A model generated the notes under the pieces. It was not told the origin of the DNA, ran no database searches, and saw only the letters and a list, made by a program, of their open reading frames with translations. From a virus: a DNA stretch of 35,350 nucleotides. The position numbers and the translations under genes are program-made. The stretch's first letter is position 1, and each line of letters starts with the position of its first letter. The stretch is taken from the IMG/VR virus record IMGVR_UViG_3300006802_000048, positions 1-35,350 of that record. One strand, 5' to 3'. Shown here one piece after another: positions 20,186 to 28,284 of the stretch.

Positions 20186-20478
20186 ATAAAGATATTACTA
20201 GTTGCCTTGGATATCAGCAGATCACAAGCTTAAGTTCAGCAACAGGGCTGACCGTCCCAACTGTTACCCCAGAAGGGTTGTCGACATTGCCGACCCATGC
20301 AATGATTATCTGCGAAACCAACCCCGTTCGCTGGCGTGATGATGGGGTTAACCCAACTGCATCAGTCGGAATGTTGATGCAAGCAAATAGCTGCATGATG
20401 TATGACGGTGACCTTAAGAAGATTAGGTTCATTCAAACCGGCGCAGCCGCAACTATTAGCGTGAGTTACTACAAATGA
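20182..20478 (+). CDS. Small beta-rich virion-associated protein, unknown
   Basis: A 98-residue protein with PTHAMIICETNPVRWRDDGVNPTASVGM and a C-terminal DLKKIRFIQTGAAATISVSYYK. The RWRDDG...PTASVGM...YDGDL..IRFIQ....A..SVSYY pattern is a recurrent small beta protein in podovirus head regions. It is likely a virion or assembly component, by context. It overlaps both neighbours by four bases. Confidence 0.75.
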   Translation: MNKDITSCLGYQQITSLSSATGLTVPTVTPEGLSTLPTHAMIICETNPVRWRDDGVNPTASVGMLMQANSCMMYDGDLKKIRFIQTGAAATISVSYYK

Positions 20479-21011
20479 ATATTTCTCCAGTACCATCAAC
20501 GTTAACAGTTTCTGGCGTCAACGGCGAAGATGTGGCGGCCTCTGGCGCTCCTGTCCTTACGGCTGGAGTGGTTAGGTCTGCAATTGCTCCTTCGACGTTA
20601 GTTGCGGGGGATGTTGCGCGGCTTTCCATGACCACGGCAGCTGGTCTGGTAGTAATGCCATACTCTATCCCGGAAGTTACTTGGAGTTATGCTGCAGCCG
20701 CTTCAGGTATTGTTAATACCACCACCGCTGTGACTGTAAAAGCTGCTGCGGGTACTGGTATTAGGAATTACATTAAAAACATTCAAATTATGGCCGAAGC
20801 TCTTGGGACAGCAACTGAATTTGCTGTTAGAGACGGCGCAGCAGGCACGGTGCTATTTCGCACGAAGATAACTACTGCTGGTGTAAATATCAATTTGACC
20901 TTTGATACCCCTTTAAGGGGCACTGCAAATACTTTGTTAGAAGTTGTTACGCTTACTGCCAGCGGTACCGGCGCAGTTTATGTAAACGTGCAAGGATATA
21001 CAGGTTATTAA
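20475..21011 (+). CDS. Beta-rich putative structural protein
   Basis: A 178-residue protein rich in Ala, Thr, Val and Gly with an alternating beta pattern (TGIRNYIKNIQIMAEALG, TEFAVRDGAAGTVLFRTKI, GVNINLTFDTPLRGTANTLLEV). It has the look of a jelly-roll decoration or head-fibre protein. No exact family is recognised. It sits between portal and scaffold, and its overlap with the previous gene indicates co-translation. Confidence 0.72.
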   Translation: MNISPVPSTLTVSGVNGEDVAASGAPVLTAGVVRSAIAPSTLVAGDVARLSMTTAAGLVVMPYSIPEVTWSYAAAASGIVNTTTAVTVKAAAGTGIRNYIKNIQIMAEALGTATEFAVRDGAAGTVLFRTKITTAGVNINLTFDTPLRGTANTLLEVVTLTASGTGAVYVNVQGYTGY

Positions 21012-21054
21012 CCCTACTGGCAGGGATAGCCAGGGATTCTAAGGAATCGAAACC
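21012..21054 (+). promoter_or_regulatory. Scaffold gene leader with two hairpins
   Basis: CTGGC/GCCAG forms a 5-bp hairpin and, next to it, GATTC/GAATC a second one whose loop holds the AAGGA ribosome site of the scaffold gene (ATG at 21055). Placing the ribosome site in a hairpin loop could tune scaffold translation. There is no T-run, so neither is a clear terminator. Confidence 0.45.
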
Positions 21055-21852
21055 ATGACTGAAGAAGTCGCAGCATCAGCGGAAATGTCCGCGCCGGAAC
21101 AGGTTGAGACGGCATCACCTGAACCCGAAGTTTCAGCGCCGGAAGTTGAAGCCGAGCAGCAAAACGACGAAAAACCTTCGAAAGTATTTTCGCAGGAAGA
21201 GGTCGACGCGCTAATCGGAAAACGGCTTGCAAGAGAACAGAGGAAATGGGAAAGAGAACAACAGCGTAAAGCTACTGAGGCGCAGACTTTACGGTCTATG
21301 CCGGCTGATATCCCGCCTGCTGAACAGTTTGAAAGCCCCGAAGCCTACGCGGAAGCGCTGGCGCTTCGTAAAGCAGAAGAGCTGATTGCGCAGCGTGAGC
21401 AAGCCAAACAGCAAGCGGCGCTGTTAGAAAGTTATCACGAACGTGAAGAAGAGGCGCGGAATAAATACGAAGACTTTGAACAAGTCGCGTATAACCCGCA
21501 ACTTCGAATCACTGAAGTGATGGCGCAGACAATCCAAGCTTCTGACGTTGGTCCCGATGTTGCATATTATCTCGGGGCTAATCCTAAAGAAGCCGATCGC
21601 ATTTCCCGGCTGTCTCCGTATCTTCAAGCTAAAGAAATTGGAAGGATCGAGGCCAAAATAGCGGCTGAACCTCCTGCCAAAAAAACTACCAGTGCTCCGG
21701 CACCGATTAAGCCTGTAACCGCGCGTGCATCTGGCGCGCCTGCTTATGATACGACCGATCCACGCTCTACTAAAACCATGAGCGCATCGGAATGGATCGA
21801 AGCAGAACGGCAACGGCAGATTCGGCAATGGGAAGCACGACGTAACCGCTAA
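21055..21852 (+). CDS. Scaffolding protein
   Basis: A 265-residue, highly charged protein. The N-terminus is acidic (EVAASAEMSAPEQVETASPE), the middle is long coiled-coil-like helices rich in Glu, Arg and Gln (KRLAREQRKWEREQQRK), and the C-terminus is a basic helix (SEWIEAERQRQIRQWEARR), as in P22 scaffold where the basic C-terminal helix-turn-helix binds coat. It directs procapsid assembly and then exits. The position directly before coat confirms the call. Confidence 0.9.
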   Translation: MTEEVAASAEMSAPEQVETASPEPEVSAPEVEAEQQNDEKPSKVFSQEEVDALIGKRLAREQRKWEREQQRKATEAQTLRSMPADIPPAEQFESPEAYAEALALRKAEELIAQREQAKQQAALLESYHEREEEARNKYEDFEQVAYNPQLRITEVMAQTIQASDVGPDVAYYLGANPKEADRISRLSPYLQAKEIGRIEAKIAAEPPAKKTTSAPAPIKPVTARASGAPAYDTTDPRSTKTMSASEWIEAERQRQIRQWEARRNR

Positions 21853-21868
21853 CTTCTAAAGGATCATC

Positions 21869-23074
21869 ATGGCAAATAGTATTCTTACCATTGACATGAT
21901 CACCCGGAAGGCTCTCGAAATCCTCGAGAACAACCTGGTGCTCACCCGTAACGTTAACCGTCAGTACGACGACAGCTTTGCTGTTGAAGGTGCCAAGATC
22001 GGTTCTACCCTGCGTATCCGCCTGCCGGACCGCGCTCTGGTGACCGACGGTGCCGCCCTGCAAGTTCAGGACGACAACGAGCAGTACACCACGCTGTCTG
22101 TGGCTTCGCAAAAGCACATTGGCGTGAACTTCACTTCTGCCGAACTCACCATGCAATTGGATGACTTCGCAGATCGTGTGTTGAAGCCTCGTATTAGCCA
22201 GCTCGCTGCGTCTATTGATGCAGATGTCGCTAATGCTTTTAAAGGTATTGCTAACAGCGTCGGCACCCCTGGTACGACCCCGGCCACTTCGCTGGTGCTG
22301 CTGCAAGCCCAACAAAAGCTGAATGAAAACGCGGCTGTTATGTCGCCCCGTTATGCCACGGTTAATCCCGCGGCTAACGCTGGCTTGGTTGAAGGCATGA
22401 AAGGCCTGTTTAACCCTACCGACACCATTTCCAAGCAATTCAAAAATGGTCTGATGGGCACTGGCGTTTTGGGCTTTGAAGAAATCAACATGTCTCAATC
22501 TATCAAAGTTCTTACGACTGGCACCCGTACCAATGGCACTGTGAACACCACTGTGTCCACGCAAGGCACCTCCACCCTGTCTTTGACTGGCTTGGGTGCA
22601 AGCGCCACCATTAAGGCCGGCGAAGTCTTTACCATTGGCAGCGTGTTCGCGGTTAACCCGCAAACTCGTGAATCCACTGGCTCGCTTCAGCAGTTTGTTG
22701 TTACTGCTGATGCCACTGCATCTGGTGGCGGTGTGGCGTCTGTGACCGTGTTCCCGGCTATTTATACCGCGGCGCATGCTCTGGCAACGGTGGATTCTTT
22801 CCCGCAATCAAGTGCTGCCGTGACTTGGCTGGGCGCTGCTTCTACTTCGTACCCGCAAAACATGGTCTATCACAAAGACGCTATCACGTTTGCAACCGCC
22901 GACCTTCTGCTGCCGCAAGGCGTGGATATGGCCTCGCGCGCTGTGCATAACGGTATTAGCCTGCGTGTGGTTCGCCAGTACGACATTAACAATGACCGCC
23001 TGCCTTGCCGTATTGACGTCCTGTACGGCTATAGCGTTATCCGTCCGCAAATGGGCTGCCGGATTTGGGGCTAG
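21869..23074 (+). CDS. Major coat protein (P22 fold)
   Basis: A 401-residue coat of the P22 gp5 family (HK97 fold with an inserted domain). Features include the N-terminal ILTIDMITRKALEILENNLV helix, FAVEGAKIGSTLRIRLP, SQKHIGVNFTSAELTMQLDD and the C-terminal VRQYDINNDRLPCRIDVLYG. Codon choice in the first half is GC-rich and regular compared with neighbours, as expected of a very highly expressed gene. AAAGGA precedes the ATG. A strong hairpin terminator follows at once, limiting read-through into the minor genes. Confidence 0.95.
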   Translation: MANSILTIDMITRKALEILENNLVLTRNVNRQYDDSFAVEGAKIGSTLRIRLPDRALVTDGAALQVQDDNEQYTTLSVASQKHIGVNFTSAELTMQLDDFADRVLKPRISQLAASIDADVANAFKGIANSVGTPGTTPATSLVLLQAQQKLNENAAVMSPRYATVNPAANAGLVEGMKGLFNPTDTISKQFKNGLMGTGVLGFEEINMSQSIKVLTTGTRTNGTVNTTVSTQGTSTLSLTGLGASATIKAGEVFTIGSVFAVNPQTRESTGSLQQFVVTADATASGGGVASVTVFPAIYTAAHALATVDSFPQSSAAVTWLGAASTSYPQNMVYHKDAITFATADLLLPQGVDMASRAVHNGISLRVVRQYDINNDRLPCRIDVLYGYSVIRPQMGCRIWG

Positions 23075-23080
23075 TAGAAT

Positions 23081-23104
23081 AGGGGCTTCGGCCCCTGTTT
23101 TAAA
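23081..23104 (+). terminator. Rho-independent terminator after coat
   Basis: AGGGGC-TTCG-GCCCCT: a 6-bp GC stem with a UUCG tetraloop, followed by GTTTT. It lies seven bases after the coat stop. Confidence 0.88.
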
Positions 23105-23128
23105 CTAATTACTTGAAAGGATTTAATT

Positions 23129-23542
23129 ATGGCTCTCCCTAATGGCGCTGGCGGGTATCAGCTGGGCGATGGAAACGTTAACGAACCTTACATCAACCTT
23201 ACGGCTGATCCCGTTTCAATTACTGCTTCTGCCACTCTCAGCGTGGCTCAATTGTTAAATGGTCTGATTCTGGCTAATAGCGGTATTACTGCTTCCCAAA
23301 CTTATACGCTGCCTACGGTATCTGATTTGGAAGCACAGCTGATTAACTCGGATCGTATTGGTACGACTTTTGAGTTTACCGTTGTCAACCTCGGAACATC
23401 GTCTGGCACGGCTGTTATTGCTGCTGGTACGGGCTGGACTGTTTCGGGCTCTTTGACGATGACAATTCCGGTAACGACAGGTGCTCAATTCGTCGCCAGA
23501 AAATCGGCGTCAGGCGCTTGGACTCTGTATCGAGTGGTGTAA
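23129..23542 (+). CDS. Putative head decoration or structural protein
   Basis: A 137-residue beta-rich protein: VSITASATLSVAQLLNGLI, YTLPTVSDLEAQL, TTFEFTVVNLGTSSGTAVIAAGTGWTV and AGTGWTVSGSLTMTIPV-type strands. The sequence type is common directly after coat in environmental podoviruses and is thought to decorate capsids. The ATG has AAAGGA upstream. It is flanked on both sides by terminators, so its level is separately limited. Confidence 0.78.
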   Translation: MALPNGAGGYQLGDGNVNEPYINLTADPVSITASATLSVAQLLNGLILANSGITASQTYTLPTVSDLEAQLINSDRIGTTFEFTVVNLGTSSGTAVIAAGTGWTVSGSLTMTIPVTTGAQFVARKSASGAWTLYRVV

Positions 23543-23544
23543 TT

Positions 23545-23566
23545 AAAGGGGGCTTTGCCCCCTTTT
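23545..23566 (+). terminator. Rho-independent terminator
   Basis: AAAGGGGGC, a TTT loop and GCCCCCTTT (9-bp stem) run into T and A bases. It begins two bases after the preceding stop codon. Confidence 0.88.
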
Positions 23567-23581
23567 ATGAAAGGTTTTTAT

Positions 23582-23941
23582 ATGCCGAATACCAAAGCAA
23601 TTGGGGTTGCATACAGTGACATGGAAATCGTTGGGGGCAGTGTAGATGGCTCTCCAATCGGCGCATCAACTCCGTCTACGGTTGCCGCTACTTCCGTTTC
23701 TTCCACTGGAGCAGTATCGGCCTACACTGGCACGGCAGTTCCTGCTGGAGGCACTGCTGGCGTAGGGTTCAAGCTTTCTAGCACGTCAAATTTAGGCGTG
23801 TTTTTTGGGTCTGGAGCGCCTACCTTGGCGGCTGCGCAAGGTTCTTTGTACATTCGTACTGATGGCTCGTCCACTTCGACTCGCTTGTATGTAAATACAA
23901 ACGGCTCTACGACTTGGACAAACGTCACCACAGCTGCTTAA
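23582..23941 (+). CDS. Putative decoration or structural protein
   Basis: A 119-residue protein, rich in Ser, Thr, Ala and Gly, ending SLYIRTDGSSTSTRLYVNTN and TTWTNVTTAA. The GVFFGSGAPTLAAAQGSLYIRTDGS pattern (shown in two parts) recurs in virion surface and fibre-base proteins. The ATG at 23582 has AAAGG just upstream; the terminator hairpin ends 16 bases earlier. It is presumed to be a capsid or tail surface component. Confidence 0.75.
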   Translation: MPNTKAIGVAYSDMEIVGGSVDGSPIGASTPSTVAATSVSSTGAVSAYTGTAVPAGGTAGVGFKLSSTSNLGVFFGSGAPTLAAAQGSLYIRTDGSSTSTRLYVNTNGSTTWTNVTTAA

Positions 23942-23943
23942 GG

Positions 23944-23967
23944 ACAGGGGCTTAGGCCCCTGTTATT
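23944..23967 (+). terminator. Hairpin terminator (weak T-run)
   Basis: ACAGGGGC-TTAG-GCCCCTGT, an 8-bp stem, followed by TATTCTT. The stem is strong but the T-run is interrupted, so read-through to the tail genes is expected. Confidence 0.7.
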
Positions 23968-23970
23968 CTT

Positions 23971-24156
23971 ATGGTTATATATCTAAAACATTGGCAACAT
24001 GGTTCAAAAGTAGCCATTTCCGATATGGAAGCCGAAGCTGATGAAGAAAATGGCTGGGTGCGCTATACTCTTGAAGAGCAAGAGGAAAGCGACCTGCAAC
24101 CCGTCAATCATTTGCAGCCTAAAAGGCGCGGCAGACCTCCAAAAAACCTGCAATAA
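23971..24156 (+). CDS. Small phage protein with basic tail
   Basis: A 61-residue protein: MVIYLKHWQHGSKVAISDME, an acidic middle (EAEADEENGWVRYTLEEQEE) and a basic end, KRRGRPPKNLQ, which resembles an AT-hook. Proteins of the type MVIYLKHPxHGxKVA...AExDEENGWxRY lie before gp4-like genes in many P22-like phages. The role is unknown; the basic tail may touch DNA in the head. Confidence 0.8.
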   Translation: MVIYLKHWQHGSKVAISDMEAEADEENGWVRYTLEEQEESDLQPVNHLQPKRRGRPPKNLQ

Positions 24157-24165
24157 GGGGCAAGC

Positions 24166-24876
24166 ATGACAACGGCTGGCGACATTATCAACGGCTCTCT
24201 TAGGTTGCTTGGAATGCTGGCCGAAGGAGAAACTCCTTCTGCTGCAACATCTCAAGATGCTTTAGACGCGATGAATCAAATGATTCAATCGTGGAACATT
24301 GAGCATCTAATGATTTATAACACCCAAGACCAAGTTTTTACTTGGCCTGCCGATCAGATTCAACAAACGCTTGGCCCGAGTGGGGATTTTGTAGGCAATC
24401 GTCCTGTTCTTCTTGAGGACTCAACCTATTTCCGTGATGCAACGACCAACGTGTCGTTTGGTATTAAGTTCATCAATCAGCAACAATATGATGGAATTGC
24501 GGTAAAAACGGTGACCTCAACTTATCCACAAGTCATGTGGATAAATATGACGTATCCAGACGTCACTATGACGGTTTATCCTAAACCCACTCGGGCACTG
24601 GAGTGGCATTTCATTTCAGCGCAAGAAATCTCTCAACCTGTTACATTGGCTGATACGCTTGCCTTCCCCCCTGGGTATCTTCGCGCTTTCCGTTACAACT
24701 TGGCGCTTGAGCTTGGGCCAGAGTTTGGGGTTACTCCATCCCCTGATGTGCGTAGAATTGCAATTGTCAGCAAACGCAATTTGAAAAGAATCAACAACTC
24801 CAACGATATTATGTCGATGCCTTATTCGTTGGTGGCAACGCGGCAGCGCTTTAATGTGTATGCCGGGAACTATTGA
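24166..24876 (+). CDS. Head-to-tail adaptor, P22 gp4-like
   Basis: A 236-residue protein of the P22 gp4 tail-accessory-factor family: AGDIINGSLRLLGMLAEGETPSAA..., DALDAMNQMIQSWN, ...FPPGYLRAFRYNLALELGPEFG and IAIVSKRNLKRIN are family landmarks. It binds under the portal after packaging and starts closing the DNA channel; P22 gp4 (166 residues) is shorter. Its stop overlaps the next start. Confidence 0.9.
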   Translation: MTTAGDIINGSLRLLGMLAEGETPSAATSQDALDAMNQMIQSWNIEHLMIYNTQDQVFTWPADQIQQTLGPSGDFVGNRPVLLEDSTYFRDATTNVSFGIKFINQQQYDGIAVKTVTSTYPQVMWINMTYPDVTMTVYPKPTRALEWHFISAQEISQPVTLADTLAFPPGYLRAFRYNLALELGPEFGVTPSPDVRRIAIVSKRNLKRINNSNDIMSMPYSLVATRQRFNVYAGNY

Positions 24877-26306
24877 TGAAAACCCCTATCTTAGGTTCTA
24901 GTTACGTTGCCCGCAGTGTCAATGCTGCGGATAACCGCATGGTCAATTTGTTTCCTGAGATCGTGCCTGAAAGTGGCAAAGAACCTGCGTTTTTGCAAAG
25001 AGCGCCAGGATTGCGTTTATTGGCTACCATTGGTAATGGCCCAATTCGTGGAATGTGGTCTTTTGGAGGCAAGGCGTACGTTGTGTCTGGGGCATCATTG
25101 TATTTGATGAATACAGACTATTCAGCGACGCTTCTAGGTACGGTAAGTGGGGTTGGCCCTGTCAGCATGGCCGACAATGGAACGCAGTTGTTTGTAGCCT
25201 GTAATGGGCCAAGTTACATTTACAACTCACAAACATCGGTGTTTCAACAGATTACAGATCCAGATTTTCCTGGGGCAATGACCGTCAGCTATTTGGACGG
25301 ATATTTTGTATTTATTGAGCCGAACAGTCAGAAAGTATGGGTCACCTCATTGCTTGAGGGCACCCAGATTGATCCGTTGGACTTTGCCAGTGCTGAAGGA
25401 TCACCAGACAATCTTGTGTCATCAATCGTTGATCACCGTGAGGTGTGGTTATTCGGTACAAACTCTGTTGAAGTCTGGTATGACGCAGGTTTGTCTGACT
25501 TCCCGCTTACTCGGATTCAAGGTGCTTACAACGAAATAGGATGTGCCGCCACATTCTCTGTGGCAAAGCTAGACAACGCATTATTTTGGCTAGGGGCTGA
25601 TGCTCGTGGCAATGGCATCGTTTATCGTGCAAATGGGTACACAGGACAACGAGTTTCAACGCACGCAGTTGAATGGCAGATCCAGCAATACGGCACCATT
25701 TCCGATGCCTTAGCATACACGTACCAGCAAGACGGGCACGCTTTCTATGTTTTGAACTTCCCAACGGCAGATGCAACTTGGGTTTATGACGTATCCACAA
25801 ACGCATGGCATGAGCGCGCAGGGTTTTCAGATGGGCAATTTGTACGACACCGCAGCAATTGCCAAGTGAATTTTAATGGCGAAATTATTGTTGGGGATTA
25901 CGAAACAGGCGCTTTGTATGCATTTGATTTAGAAGTGTATGACGACAACGGAAGCACGCAAAAATGGCTTCGTTCATGGCGTGCTTTACCGACGGGACAA
26001 AACAATCTAATGAGAACTGCGCACCACTCATTGCAGTTAGATTGCCAAACTGGCGTTGGGTTGGTGTCCGGGCAAGGCAGCGACCCAGAAGTCACGCTTA
26101 GATGGTCAGATGATGGCGGGCACACTTGGTCAAGCGAATACTGGCGCAAGATGGGCAAAATTGGTGAGTACGGGTATCGCACACTATGGCGCAGGCTTGG
26201 CATGACCACAAAATTGCGTGATCGAGTGTACGAGCTTTCTGGAACTGACCCTGTAAAAATTTACATTACCGGCGCTGAACTTATTGTAAGCGGCACGAAT
26301 GCCTAA
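24876..26306 (+). CDS. Packaged DNA stabilisation protein, P22 gp10-like
   Basis: A 476-residue tail hub protein of the P22 gp10 family. The N-terminal LGSSYVARSVNAADNRMVNL and the repeated beta blades (GGKAYVVSGASLYLMN, DGYFVFIEP, WLFGTNSVEVWYDAG, RRLGMTTKLRDRVYELSGTD) support the call. It forms the tail tube below the gp4-like ring and carries the fibres or needle. The ATG at 24876 shares its A with the upstream stop; the preceding TTG is not needed. Confidence 0.92.
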   Translation: MKTPILGSSYVARSVNAADNRMVNLFPEIVPESGKEPAFLQRAPGLRLLATIGNGPIRGMWSFGGKAYVVSGASLYLMNTDYSATLLGTVSGVGPVSMADNGTQLFVACNGPSYIYNSQTSVFQQITDPDFPGAMTVSYLDGYFVFIEPNSQKVWVTSLLEGTQIDPLDFASAEGSPDNLVSSIVDHREVWLFGTNSVEVWYDAGLSDFPLTRIQGAYNEIGCAATFSVAKLDNALFWLGADARGNGIVYRANGYTGQRVSTHAVEWQIQQYGTISDALAYTYQQDGHAFYVLNFPTADATWVYDVSTNAWHERAGFSDGQFVRHRSNCQVNFNGEIIVGDYETGALYAFDLEVYDDNGSTQKWLRSWRALPTGQNNLMRTAHHSLQLDCQTGVGLVSGQGSDPEVTLRWSDDGGHTWSSEYWRKMGKIGEYGYRTLWRRLGMTTKLRDRVYELSGTDPVKIYITGAELIVSGTNA

Positions 26307-28263
26307 CAACATTACTAACATTCCAGCCCCTCGTGTTGAGTTCATTGATCCTCGCACGGGGTTGATGGCTAGGGAGTGGTATAGATTTTTCCTTAACCTG
26401 TTTCAATTAACAGGCAACGGTCAAAGCACGACATCGCTTGAAGATTTGCAGGTTTCTCCGCCATCGCAAGATGTGATTGGACAGCTTGGTATTGTTTATG
26501 ACCAAGCGCAATTAGCAGCAATGCTTGCTCAGTACGAAGATGCTGCAAGACAAGCATTGAATAGATTAGACGCTCAACCAGCATTGCCTCAGCTTGGCAC
26601 TCTGTCTGCCGTCAATGAAGACAACGTGCGATTGATTGGGTTTTCTAACAATCCATCACCAGCCGTTCCAAATCCTGCCCCCACTGGCACACTATATTGG
26701 GATGGCAACTCTACGCTTGGTTTGCAAATGAACCAAAGCGTCCTTGTCAGAGTTGGGCAAGCTCAGTTTGTTTATGTTAAAGCTTCCGCATCAATTACTA
26801 AGGGACAGCTTTGTAAGCATACTGGGTCAGTTGGGGCCTCTGGCGTTATTACCGCGGCTCCAACCAGCACAGGCATGACGGACCCCGTTCAAATTGTGGG
26901 CGTTGCCGCACAAGATATTGCACTTAACGATTTTGGGTTCATCCAGATTTCTGGAGATATCCGGGGATTTGATACCACTGGTACAAGCGTTGGAGAAGTC
27001 TGGGCAGACGGAGATTCGTTGTACTACAACCCTTCATTTGTTGGAGGACTAACCAAAACAAAACCGTCTGCGCCCAACATAAAAACGTACGTTGGAGAAG
27101 TTATTAACGCAGGGTCTGGCGGTTCAGGATCAATAAACATTCGTATTGTTTATGGGTCTGTTTTGGGTGGAACAGACGCTAACGTTCAGTTTGGGATACT
27201 CGCTGATAAAGATCTAATTCAATACGATTCAGCACTTCAATATTGGAAGAATGTTTCTTCGTCATCTATAGCAATTGGCACGGCCACTAATGTGGCTGGG
27301 GGAACAGCTGGGGCGCTGCTGTACCAATCTGCTTCCAGCACGACTACATTTTTAAGTATTGGCACAAGCAACTATGTCCTGACGTCTAATGGCACTGCGC
27401 CTGTCTGGACGGCCAACACTGGCACTGACAATGTGGTTAGGTCTACCAGCCCAACGATTGCAACGCCAACCATTACAACCAGCGCTACGGTGCCGTTAGT
27501 AATTGGCGGCACGGGCACTACTAGCACGCTTACATTGCGCTCAACTTCAGGGGTTGGGACAACGGGCGCGGACATCATCTTTCAAACTGGCAACAATGGG
27601 GCCACTGAATGCATGAGAATCCGAAACAGCGGAAACGTTGGTATTGGGACTGCTACGCCAGGTTATAAACTTACATTAAATGCATTTACTGGGGTTACTG
27701 GCCCTGTAATCGCACTTAAACAATCTGCCGAAACAAGCGCATTTTATGGGTTTGGAATTCAACGTTCAGGAGATACGTCAACGCTTGGCATAGGTTTTAA
27801 CAGCACTGCTGACGCCTGGTCATTTTCTGCAAGCTATGCTTCCACAGGCGGATATAAACCAATCGCTTTTTCTACCAGCGACCTTGAACGGTTTAAAATT
27901 GACACAAGCGGGAATGTTCTTGTAACTGGAGCAGGTGGTTTAGGGTATGGCACAGGGTCTGGTGGCGCAGTTACTCAAGCAACCTCAAGAACTACAGGCG
28001 TTACTCTTAACAAAACAAATGGGGCAATAACATTAGTTAGTGCCGCGGGTTCTACAGCATGGCAAACTTTTACTGTAACCAATTCTACTGTTGCCGCGAC
28101 TGATGTTATTAGAATTTGCCAGAAATCCGGCACTGATTTGTATATGATTCATGTAACAAACGTGTCCGCTGGCAGTTTTAATATAACATTTGCTACCACT
28201 GGCGGTACCACCACAGAACAACCAGTTTTTAACTTTGCTGTTACAAAAGCGGTGACTGCGTAA
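26299..28263 (+). CDS. Tail fibre protein 1
   Basis: A 654-residue fibre. The N-terminus (RVEFIDPRTGLMAREWYRFF) is a conserved attachment module of podovirus tail proteins. The middle has Gly/Ser/Thr-rich beta repeats and the phrase NSGNVGIGTATPGYKLTL, widespread in fibre shafts. The C-terminal domain (about 550-654; AVTQATSRTTGVTLNKTNG, TDLYMIHVTNVSAGSFNITF) is a beta domain found at phage fibre ends, likely receptor-binding. It stands where P22 has its needle gene, next to gp10, so it may be fixed to the gp10-like hub. Confidence 0.85.
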   Translation: MPNNITNIPAPRVEFIDPRTGLMAREWYRFFLNLFQLTGNGQSTTSLEDLQVSPPSQDVIGQLGIVYDQAQLAAMLAQYEDAARQALNRLDAQPALPQLGTLSAVNEDNVRLIGFSNNPSPAVPNPAPTGTLYWDGNSTLGLQMNQSVLVRVGQAQFVYVKASASITKGQLCKHTGSVGASGVITAAPTSTGMTDPVQIVGVAAQDIALNDFGFIQISGDIRGFDTTGTSVGEVWADGDSLYYNPSFVGGLTKTKPSAPNIKTYVGEVINAGSGGSGSINIRIVYGSVLGGTDANVQFGILADKDLIQYDSALQYWKNVSSSSIAIGTATNVAGGTAGALLYQSASSTTTFLSIGTSNYVLTSNGTAPVWTANTGTDNVVRSTSPTIATPTITTSATVPLVIGGTGTTSTLTLRSTSGVGTTGADIIFQTGNNGATECMRIRNSGNVGIGTATPGYKLTLNAFTGVTGPVIALKQSAETSAFYGFGIQRSGDTSTLGIGFNSTADAWSFSASYASTGGYKPIAFSTSDLERFKIDTSGNVLVTGAGGLGYGTGSGGAVTQATSRTTGVTLNKTNGAITLVSAAGSTAWQTFTVTNSTVAATDVIRICQKSGTDLYMIHVTNVSAGSFNITFATTGGTTTEQPVFNFAVTKAVTA

Positions 28264-28284
28264 CAACATCTTATTGAGGCAAAT

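Noticed and set aside
21770-22807. Long (345 codon) minus-strand open frame over the coat gene
   Set aside because: It is an antisense shadow caused by the strong codon bias of coat; it has no ribosome site and its His/Arg-rich product has no recognisable features.
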